A DNA stretch of 5,717 nt from NCBI GenBank assembly GCA_037141915.1, contig JBAXBP010000216.1, forward strand, positions 1-5,717, in the 5' to 3' direction. A model generated the notes under the pieces. It saw only the letters and a program-made list of their open reading frames with translations. It was not told the origin of the DNA and did no database searches. Each line of letters begins with the position of its first letter. Position 1 is the first letter of the stretch. This stretch comes from CAIRDP01 sp037141915 (lineage in GTDB: Bacteria > Bacteroidota > Bacteroidia > Bacteroidales > FEN-979). Below are positions 1 through 4,975 of the stretch, piece after piece. A program made the translations under genes and the position numbers.

Positions 1-579
1 CACCATTTCAACATCGGCAAGCACAGCAACCTTGGGTTTTGTATACCCCAGCTTGTTCATGAATTCCACAGCATTGTTTACGATGGCAACCTTGGTCTTG
101 AAATCAGGGGCGGGTATCATGGCAGCATCGCTCAGGCCAAGTAATTTATGATAGGTGGGAATTTCAAAGAGGGCGAAATGTGAAAGCACATCACCCTTGC
201 GCAATCCGTTTTCCTTGTCAAGTACCCCCCTTAGAAAGGTAGCTGTTGCAACAAAGCCTTTCATCAGGATGTCGGCCTGCTTTTCCCTGACCATCTTCAC
301 AGCGGTTCTCACCGCCTGTACATCGGTTTCCTCATTGATGATCTTCATCTTGCTGACATCCAGCTTGAGTTTGCCTGCAATTTCCCTGATCTTCTTTTCA
401 TTGCCGATCAGGATAGCTTCAACAAGGCCCATTTTGTCAACAGCGCATATCGCTTCGAGGCAATGTTCGTCCTGTGCCACGGCAACAGCCAGGCGTTTTT
501 TTCCTGATTTCTTTGCAATTTGATGGAGATCAGTAAGTTTAGTGAGTATGCCTGTTTTGGCATCAGTTTGGGTAGTCAT
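1..579 (-). CDS. ptb: Phosphate butyryltransferase (PTA/PTB family), N-terminal 193 residues, cut by the window edge
   Basis: This cytoplasmic enzyme transfers an acyl group (butyryl, or branched-chain acyls such as isobutyryl) from CoA to phosphate; a butyrate kinase normally then makes ATP from the product. The start is the ATG at 579-577, followed by an open frame of exactly 193 codons to base 1, so the C-terminal third or so (family about 300 residues) lies outside. The call rests on family blocks read from the translation: MKGFVATATFLRGVL (residues 106-120), LSHFALFEIPTYHKLL (132-147), SDAAMIPAPDFKTK (150-163), NNAVEFMNKLGY (168-179) and KPKVAVLADVE (181-191). The LSH-ALFE-P-YHKLL and DAAM-PAPD blocks fit phosphate butyryltransferase better than classical phosphate acetyltransferase. 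It is divergent from tryptophanase. A kinase partner (buk) would be expected just beyond base 1 but cannot be seen. Acyl preference is inferred from the family. Confidence 0.88.
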   Translation of the reverse strand, partial: MTTQTDAKTGILTKLTDLHQIAKKSGKKRLAVAVAQDEHCLEAICAVDKMGLVEAILIGNEKKIREIAGKLKLDVSKMKIINEETDVQAVRTAVKMVREKQADILMKGFVATATFLRGVLDKENGLRKGDVLSHFALFEIPTYHKLLGLSDAAMIPAPDFKTKVAIVNNAVEFMNKLGYTKPKVAVLADVEMV

Positions 580-588
580 GGTATGTTT

Positions 589-594
589 CCTCCT
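589..594 (-). promoter_or_regulatory. Strong Shine-Dalgarno site of the phosphate butyryltransferase gene
   Basis: Read on the minus strand this is a perfect AGGAGG, separated by 9 bases from the ATG at 579-577. It fixes the start codon. It stands out because the other genes in this window have weak or no Shine-Dalgarno sequences, as is usual in Bacteroidota. Confidence 0.75.
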
Positions 595-641
595 GAAAAT
601 TAATATTATTTTATGTGTTATATTAAGGTGTTCCGGTTGAG

Positions 642-673
642 CAAACCTACAGCATTTTTGGCATTTGGACAAA
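642..673 (-). promoter_or_regulatory. Bacteroidetes-type promoter of the phosphate butyryltransferase gene
   Basis: On the minus strand there is TTTG (673-670), 20 intervening bases, then TAGGTTTG (649-642). This matches the primary sigma promoter pattern of Bacteroidetes (TTTG near -33, TAnnTTTG near -7) at every defined base and with normal spacing. Transcription would begin roughly at 634-637, giving a 5' leader of about 55-60 bases that contains the AGGAGG site. It is a prediction from motif and spacing only. Confidence 0.6.
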
Positions 674-706
674 CTTTACTGAAAAAAATCGTTTCAAAAA
701 AAAACC

Positions 707-714
707 TACCTTTG
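707..714 (+). promoter_or_regulatory. Probable -7 element for the tryptophanase cluster
   Basis: TACCTTTG matches the TAnnTTTG consensus exactly and lies 24 bases before the tryptophanase ATG. The -33 region expected about 20 bases upstream (around 683-687) is an A-tract without TTTG, so only half of the promoter is well matched. If used, the leader would be only about 18 bases, leaving no room for a TnaC-type leader peptide. No Shine-Dalgarno sequence precedes the ATG. Confidence 0.4.
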
Positions 715-738
715 CCTACCGTTAATTAATTCACGTTT

Positions 739-2112
739 ATGGAACTTCCCTTTGCAGAATCATTCAGGATCAAGATGGTCGAACCCATCCGCAGGACCAC
801 CAGGGCGGAAAGGGAACAATTCATCAGAGAAGCAAAATACAACCTGTTCAACCTTAAAAGCGCTGGCGTTTTTATTGATCTCCTGACCGATTCAGGGACG
901 GGCGCGATGAGCGACAGGCAATGGAGTGAAATGATGCTGGGCGATGAGAGTTATGCCGGGGCTTCTTCTTTCTTTAAATTCAGGGATGCCATCAAGGATA
1001 TCATGGGATTTGAATATGTGCTGCCCTGCCACCAGGGCCGCGCTGCCGAAAATGTACTTTTTTCGGTGCTCGTTAAAGAAGGACAGATAGTTCCGGGGAA
1101 CTCACATTTTGACACCACCAAAGGCCATATTGAATTCCGAAAGGCAAAAGCCGTTGACTGCACCATTGACGAGGCTTTTGACACAACCCTGGCACATCCT
1201 TTCAAAGGGAATATTGACCTTGTAAAACTGGAAAAGGTGCTGGCTGAGAACGCCGACAGGGTCCCCTTCATCATCTTCACCATAACCTGCAATTCATCAG
1301 GAGGACAGCCTGTTTCTCTGGCCAATATGAAAGATGTAAGGCAGCTTGCCGATAAATACGGGAAGAAGATCGTCATGGATTCTGCCCGTTTTGCCGAGAA
1401 TGCTTATTTCATTAAGGTAAGGGAGGATGGCTGCCAGGATAAATCGATACGCGAGATCGTAAAGGAGATGTTTTCGTATGCTGATGCCATCACCATGAGC
1501 GCCAAGAAGGATGCCATTGTGAATATTGGCGGGTTGATCGCTATGCGTGATAAGGATTTGTTTGACAAGGCCAGCGTTTTTGAGATTATTTACGAGGGAT
1601 ATATCACCTATGGAGGACTTGCCGGCCGCGACCTTAACGCTATTGCCCGCGGGCTGTATGAAGCTACCGAGTTCGATTACCTCGAAACAAGGGTCAGGCA
1701 GGTTGAATACCTTGGCAATAAGCTGATGGCTATGGGGATCCCCATACAGCAGCCTGTTGGGGGTCATGCAATCTTTGTAGATGCCAAACGTTTCCTTCCG
1801 AATGTAAGGAAAGAAGAGTTTGTAGCCCAGACACTTGCAGTGCACCTTTATGTGGAAGCCGGGGTAAGAGGGGTAGAGATTGGGGCCATACTGGCCGACA
1901 GGGACCCGGTAACCCGCGAGAACCGTTACCCTGAGCTGGAACTTATGCGGCTCGCCATCCCCCGAAGGGTATATACAAATAACCATATGGATGTTGTGGC
2001 GGCAGGACTGAAAAATATCTGGGACCGCAGGAATACTATCAAAACCGGTTTTAAGATTGTTCGCGAAGCCCCTATCATGAGGCATTTCACAGTAGAACTT
2101 GAAAAGATCTGA
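739..2112 (+). CDS. tnaA: Tryptophanase (tryptophan indole-lyase), beta-eliminating lyase family
   Basis: This PLP-dependent cytoplasmic enzyme (EC 4.1.99.1) splits L-tryptophan into indole, pyruvate and ammonia. The 457-residue protein is full length for the tryptophanase / tyrosine phenol-lyase family. Visible blocks are FRIKMVEPIRRTTRAER near the N-terminus, IDLLTDSGTGAMSD (46-59), HQGRAAEN (98-105), MDSARFAENAYFIK (213-226; Asp214 should contact the pyridine nitrogen), MSAKKD (253-258; Lys257 should be the PLP lysine) and MRLAIPRRVYT (403-413; Arg404 the substrate-carboxylate arginine). Three positions separate the two activities by recalled alignment: Asp125 (Thr124 in tyrosine phenol-lyase, Asp137 in E. 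coli TnaA), Ile381 (Arg381 in the phenol-lyase) and His449 (Phe448 in the phenol-lyase, His463 in TnaA). All three are tryptophanase-like. The ATG at 739 gives the family N-terminus. It leads a tightly packed plus-strand cluster. Confidence 0.93.
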   Translation: MELPFAESFRIKMVEPIRRTTRAEREQFIREAKYNLFNLKSAGVFIDLLTDSGTGAMSDRQWSEMMLGDESYAGASSFFKFRDAIKDIMGFEYVLPCHQGRAAENVLFSVLVKEGQIVPGNSHFDTTKGHIEFRKAKAVDCTIDEAFDTTLAHPFKGNIDLVKLEKVLAENADRVPFIIFTITCNSSGGQPVSLANMKDVRQLADKYGKKIVMDSARFAENAYFIKVREDGCQDKSIREIVKEMFSYADAITMSAKKDAIVNIGGLIAMRDKDLFDKASVFEIIYEGYITYGGLAGRDLNAIARGLYEATEFDYLETRVRQVEYLGNKLMAMGIPIQQPVGGHAIFVDAKRFLPNVRKEEFVAQTLAVHLYVEAGVRGVEIGAILADRDPVTRENRYPELELMRLAIPRRVYTNNHMDVVAAGLKNIWDRRNTIKTGFKIVREAPIMRHFTVELEKI

Positions 2113-2115
2113 GGG

Positions 2116-2571
2116 ATGGAAGCGGCAAGGAAACAGGCAAGGTACAGCCGGCTTTTTTCCCAGCTTGGGGATCTGCTCACCAAAACCGCCGATCCTGATG
2201 CCCGGATGGCTACTATCGTGGCTGTCCTGCATAATAAAATGGAATATTTTTACTGGACAGGGTTTTACATGCTGATCGATGGAGAGCTCACTGTGCGCAC
2301 CTACCAGGGGCCTCTGGCATGCCAGGTCCTTAAAAAACATACAGGCGTTTGCTGGGCAGGAATTGACAGGGGTGAAGTTGTAGTTGTTCAGGACGTTAAT
2401 CAATTTCCCGGGCATATTGCATGTGATTCAGCATCCAATTCCGAAATTGTGATCCCCCTGAAAGACAAATCAGGAAAAATAACAGGAATCCTGGATGTCG
2501 ACAGCAAATCACTGAACTCATTTGACGAAATTGACGCCCGATGGCTCGAAAAGATAGTAGCCCTGATCTGA
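2116..2571 (+). CDS. msrC: Free methionine-(R)-sulfoxide reductase (fRMsr, GAF-domain protein)
   Basis: This cytoplasmic enzyme reduces free methionine-R-sulfoxide to methionine, normally with thioredoxin as reductant. The 151-residue protein is one GAF domain, the usual family size. Family signatures are YFYWTGFYML (44-53), TYQGPLACQ (62-70), GVCWAG (77-82), PGHIACDSASNSEIVIPL (98-115) and GILDVDS (124-130). The three cysteines used by the E. coli and yeast enzymes are all present (Cys69, Cys79, Cys103), so this should be an active reductase and not a ligand-binding GAF protein. The ATG at 2116 lies only 3 bp after the tryptophanase stop (TGA-GGG-ATG), which strongly suggests co-transcription and perhaps translational coupling. 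The next possible Met (codon 31) would cut into the conserved N-terminal helix. Its stop codon abuts the heptamer repeat array directly. Confidence 0.92.
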   Translation: MEAARKQARYSRLFSQLGDLLTKTADPDARMATIVAVLHNKMEYFYWTGFYMLIDGELTVRTYQGPLACQVLKKHTGVCWAGIDRGEVVVVQDVNQFPGHIACDSASNSEIVIPLKDKSGKITGILDVDSKSLNSFDEIDARWLEKIVALI

Positions 2572-2655
2572 GCCGTGAACCGTGAACCGTGAGCCGTGAA
2601 TCGTGAATCGTGAACCGTGAGCCGTGAATCGTGAACCGTGAACCGTGAATCGTGA
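2572..2655 (+). repeat. Tandem heptamer array, 12 copies of RYCGTGA
   Basis: Twelve perfect-length 7-bp units run head to tail without a gap. The last five bases (CGTGA) are invariant in all copies. Only the first two vary: GC, AC, AC, GC, AT, AT, AC, GC, AT, AC, AC, AT, so AC occurs 5 times, AT 4, GC 3 and GT never. The array begins at the base after the fRMsr stop codon and ends 16 bases before the MntP ATG, so it makes up nearly the whole gap. The units are not self-complementary, so no hairpin is expected. Each plus-strand unit holds a TGA and the 7-bp period rotates through all frames, while the minus strand (TCACGRY) has no stop in any frame. Minus-strand open frames across it are therefore a by-product. 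Confidence 0.95.
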
Positions 2656-2671
2656 ATTATCAAGCCTGCAC

Positions 2672-3232
2672 ATGAGTTTTCTTGAGCTTTTCCTTATTGC
2701 CATCGGCCTTTCAATGGATTGCTTTGCGGTTTCGTTAAGCTTTGGGGCGCAGAAGAAGCTCAAAAGAAATGACATCCTGAAATTCGCATTCTTTTTTGCA
2801 TTGTTCCAGGCTGTTATGCCGGTCATCGGCTGGCTGGCAGGTTCCTCATTAAAATACTACATGGAAAAGGTGGATCACTGGATCGCTTTTGGCATCCTTG
2901 CATTCATCGGCCTCAGGATGATCTATGAATCGTTCAGGGATCCTGATGAGAAAAGGGAGGTGGACATCAGGGAATGGAAGATACTGCTGACCCTGTCCCT
3001 GGCGACCAGTATCGATGCTCTTATGACGGGTATTAGCTTCGGGTTTGTAAAAGTAAATATTCTTCTTGCCGTCATTACCATTGGCCTTGTCACTTTTCTC
3101 AATTCTATCGCAGGAGCCTGGGTGGGTGAAAGATCCATACATATTTCTCCGCGGTGGGCCGAAATCACAGGCGGACTGGTTCTGATCGGAATAGGGACGA
3201 AGATAGTACTTGAACATTTGTCAATAATCTGA
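2672..3232 (+). CDS. mntP: MntP-type manganese efflux pump
   Basis: This inner-membrane protein of the MntP (former DUF204/YebN) family exports Mn(II) and protects against manganese excess. The 186-residue protein shows about six hydrophobic segments (roughly residues 3-24, 36-58, 66-85, 104-125, 128-150, 164-183), arranged as two related halves. The first half carries GLSMDCFAVSL with Asp16; the second carries ATSIDALMTGISF with Asp115. These correspond to the conserved membrane aspartates of the E. coli protein. GLRMIYESF (80-88) and the final GGLVLIGIGTKI (167-178) are further family marks. The ATG at 2672 gives the standard start MSFLELFLIAIGLSMD. An upstream in-frame GTG at 2645 lies inside the heptamer array and would add nine non-conserved residues, so it is rejected. 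No Shine-Dalgarno is apparent, and the array leaves no room for a yybP-ykoY manganese riboswitch directly upstream. Confidence 0.93.
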   Translation: MSFLELFLIAIGLSMDCFAVSLSFGAQKKLKRNDILKFAFFFALFQAVMPVIGWLAGSSLKYYMEKVDHWIAFGILAFIGLRMIYESFRDPDEKREVDIREWKILLTLSLATSIDALMTGISFGFVKVNILLAVITIGLVTFLNSIAGAWVGERSIHISPRWAEITGGLVLIGIGTKIVLEHLSII

Positions 3233-3261
3233 AAAAGCTTAATTTTACAGGTGAGATGCAG

Positions 3262-3705
3262 ATGATAAGAATAACCAAGGAATTCCGCTTTGAGGCCGCG
3301 CATGCCCTGAAAGGCTATGATGGTCCCTGCAGGAATGTTCACGGCCATTCGTATGAGCTTGCTGTTACCGTTACCGGTGCGCCGCTCAGTGATAAGGCCT
3401 CGTGCAAATACGGGATGGTCATGGATTTCGGAGACCTGAAATGCATGATCAAAACAAACATCATTGATAGTTTCGACCACGCGCTCATCCTCCATTCTTC
3501 AATGAAAGACGAGGGGGCCGTCCCTGAAGGAGAGCCATTCACCAATGTGGTCTATGTGGATTACCAGCCTACCAGTGAAAATATCCTGATAGATTTTGCA
3601 AGCCGTATCAACGGGCTGTTACCAGCCGGAATTACGCTTCACCATCTTGTGCTAAGGGAGACTTCTTCGTCCTATGCCGAATGGCATGCCTCGGACCAGG
3701 AATAA
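3262..3705 (+). CDS. queD: 6-carboxytetrahydropterin / 6-pyruvoyltetrahydropterin synthase family protein (QueD-like)
   Basis: Family members convert dihydroneopterin triphosphate; QueD makes 6-carboxy-5,6,7,8-tetrahydropterin for preQ0 and queuosine synthesis. Counting from the ATG at 3262 (147 residues), the zinc histidines are His14 (EAAHAL), His27 and His29 (HGHSY). Cys23 in CRNVHGHSY fits the CxxxHGH motif of QueD. MDFGDLK (54-60), FDHALIL (71-77), PTSENI (103-108) and RETSSSYAEW (132-141) are the other family blocks. At 147 residues it is longer than E. coli QueD (about 120), mainly through extra residues after FDHALIL. A second ATG six bases upstream (3256) is in frame. I prefer 3262 because it gives the usual MIRITKEFRFEAAHAL start and leaves 6 bases after AGGTGAG (3249-3255). 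No other queuosine gene is visible, so a pterin role cannot be excluded. Confidence 0.9.
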   Translation: MIRITKEFRFEAAHALKGYDGPCRNVHGHSYELAVTVTGAPLSDKASCKYGMVMDFGDLKCMIKTNIIDSFDHALILHSSMKDEGAVPEGEPFTNVVYVDYQPTSENILIDFASRINGLLPAGITLHHLVLRETSSSYAEWHASDQE

Positions 3706-3749
3706 AATCCTTATCCCTGCCTGTTAAATTAACCTTTAAAACACCGAAA

Positions 3750-4322
3750 TTATCTGGGGACCAGGCGAATATCCACAGTCGGATCTTCTCTGTCTATTTT
3801 AATGATATTGAATTCGGCTGCTGCTGAATCCTGGTCGTAGAATGAGGGCATGAAGTTGCGCGTGATTTCAGCACCTGGCAACGGATTGATGCGTATCATG
3901 TAATTTCCGTGATCCAGGCCGCCGAACTGGTAATACCCGTTGTCGTCAACAGGCACTGACTTTATAAGCCTCACCGTATCCCAGGGTTTTACCTTGTCAT
4001 ATACTTTAAACAGGTAGGCGGTTCCCCTGCAAATCCGTGTTTCACCGGCATAGGCATGCCCCTGTATGCTGTGCTTGTTTGAATAGGAAGCCCAGATGAT
4101 GATCAGCAGCAGTATCATAGCTGCGCTCGCAAGTAAAGGGTATAGCCTGGATGAATGTCCAAAACCCGCCACCCTGCTTATAAAAGCAGCCATCCTCCCT
4201 GCCTTCACAACCTCCGGTTGTATCCCTTTCCTGATCTTTTCCCAGGCATGTTCGGGAGGAGGAGGCTCAAACCCTGAGAAAGCGTTCCTGTAACGTTCTT
4301 CGATGGGATCGGTATCCTGCAT
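3750..4322 (-). CDS. Probable anti-sigma factor: single-pass membrane protein with periplasmic beta-sandwich domain
   Basis: The 190-residue protein has a hydrophilic N-terminus (1-60) containing FSGFEPPPPEHAWEKI (15-30), a pattern common at the cytoplasmic start of Bacteroidetes membrane anti-sigma factors. One strong transmembrane segment follows (about 61-80, rich in Leu/Ile). Residues 86-148 have the look of a carboxypeptidase-regulatory / SdrD-B-like beta-sandwich: SIQGHAYAG, then TAYLFKVYD, then DDNGYYQFGGLDHGNYMIRI. No FecR or zinc-binding (HxxxCxxC) motif is seen. The ATG at 4322-4320 lies 6 bp after the sigma factor stop, so the two are almost certainly one operon, the normal arrangement for a sigma/anti-sigma pair. 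The role is inferred from gene order, topology and the N-terminal motif; the ligand or signal is unknown. It ends tail-to-tail with the QueD-like gene. Confidence 0.7.
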   Translation of the reverse strand: MQDTDPIEERYRNAFSGFEPPPPEHAWEKIRKGIQPEVVKAGRMAAFISRVAGFGHSSRLYPLLASAAMILLLIIIWASYSNKHSIQGHAYAGETRICRGTAYLFKVYDKVKPWDTVRLIKSVPVDDNGYYQFGGLDHGNYMIRINPLPGAEITRNFMPSFYDQDSAAAEFNIIKIDREDPTVDIRLVPR

Positions 4323-4328
4323 GTTTCT

Positions 4329-4859
4329 TTACAATATCCTTGTTAATATTTTTTTCATTCTGCTTTTGGCCCTGAGCAGCTGTGACTTTGAAGTATTTTC
4401 TGAAATTCCCAGCATTTCTGCAATCTCCCTGTGATTATATCCTTCCATTACATGAAGGTTGAACACTGTCCTGTAACCTGTGGGGAGACCCTGGAGTATA
4501 CTCAGAAGCTCCTTATATGATAACTTAGACAGGGCATCTTCAGGAATGGTTGCATCAGGCATCTCATTTTTTAAACTTATTTCATTCGGGAGTTTCAACT
4601 GCTGTTGATAATAATTGAGTGCTGAATTGACCATTATGCGGTGGATCCAGGGATCAAAGTTCTCAAAAGACCTCAGAGTGGGCAGGCTCCTGTACACTTT
4701 TATAAAACCTTCCTGGAGAATGTCCTCAGCCGCTATCCGGTTGCTTGAATACCTTAGACAAACACCAAACATGCGGGATGCATAAGCCTTATAAAGTACT
4801 TCCTGACCGCGAGGCTCGTTCCGCAAACATTGCTCAAATACCTCGGCCGGTAAACTCAT
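4329..4859 (-). CDS. ECF-family RNA polymerase sigma factor
   Basis: The protein (176 residues, typical for the family) directs RNA polymerase to alternative promoters. Region 2 spans about residues 20-87: AAEDILQEGFIKVYRSL (43-59) is the region 2.2 core-binding helix, and FDPWIHRIMVNSALNYY (68-84) the -10 reading part. An acidic linker follows (about 88-112). Region 4 spans about 115-172, with LPTGYRTVFNLHVMEGYNHREIAE leading into a helix-turn-helix at MLGISENTSKSQLLRAKSRMKK (149-170), the -35 recognition part. The ATG at 4859-4857 gives the usual N-terminus. It is first in a two-gene operon with the probable membrane anti-sigma factor, which should hold it inactive until a cell-surface signal arrives. 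It lies behind a terminator that isolates it from the T9SS gene, so it needs its own promoter within 4860-4911. No convincing match is seen there, which would suit an autoregulated ECF promoter. Confidence 0.92.
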   Translation of the reverse strand: MSLPAEVFEQCLRNEPRGQEVLYKAYASRMFGVCLRYSSNRIAAEDILQEGFIKVYRSLPTLRSFENFDPWIHRIMVNSALNYYQQQLKLPNEISLKNEMPDATIPEDALSKLSYKELLSILQGLPTGYRTVFNLHVMEGYNHREIAEMLGISENTSKSQLLRAKSRMKKILTRIL

Positions 4860-4911
4860 TTTAAAAGGCTGGATCAGATAAAGGATCTACGAAGATAAAA
4901 AAAATCCATGC

Positions 4912-4947
4912 AAAAAAAAAGAGGCCGTTCATTTCTGACGACCTCTT
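4912..4947 (-). terminator. Rho-independent terminator behind the T9SS-sorted protein gene
   Basis: In the minus-strand transcript, GAGGUCGU (4945-4938) pairs with ACGGCCUC (4928-4921) around a 9-base loop. The stem is 8 bp with one U-G wobble, extended by two A-U pairs (4946-4947), and is followed at once by nine Us (4920-4912). The wobble becomes a C-A mismatch on the plus strand and no T-run follows there, so the element acts in the minus direction. It begins about 29 bases after the stop codon at 4976 and separates that gene from the sigma factor. Confidence 0.85.
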
Positions 4948-4975
4948 CCTTGATAGTTTGAGTTGAATGTTCAGG

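Noticed and set aside
155..523. A 122-codon plus-strand open frame opposite the phosphate butyryltransferase gene
   Set aside because: The minus strand encodes a recognisable enzyme over the entire stretch; the plus-strand peptide is Ser/Thr-rich and low in meaning, typical of a shadow frame.
1297..2415. A 372-codon open frame on the minus strand, antisense to tryptophanase and the start of the fRMsr gene
   Set aside because: Its translation matches no family I recognise, is rich in Cys, Pro and His as expected of an antisense shadow, and lies opposite two clearly conserved genes.
2572..2655. Possible CRISPR array
   Set aside because: The units are 7 bp with no spacers between them, so this is a simple tandem repeat.
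2645..2671. Upstream GTG start for MntP
   Set aside because: It lies inside the tandem repeat and would add nine residues absent from the family; the ATG at 2672 gives the conserved N-terminus.
2923..3495. Minus-strand open frames opposite MntP and the QueD-like gene (also 2849-3217 and 3339-3545)
   Set aside because: Both sense genes have conserved catalytic or membrane motifs throughout; the antisense frames have no start context or recognisable domain.
3706..3749. Bidirectional terminator between the convergent QueD-like and anti-sigma genes
   Set aside because: Only a short AT palindrome (GTTAAATTAAC) is present; there is no GC stem or T-run that would support a terminator.
4860..4911. 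Promoter of the sigma factor operon: TTTG (4914-4911) with TATCTTCG (4897-4890) on the minus strand
   Set aside because: The spacing is only 13 bases instead of about 20, TATCTTCG has a mismatch, and the TTTG is part of the terminator T-run.
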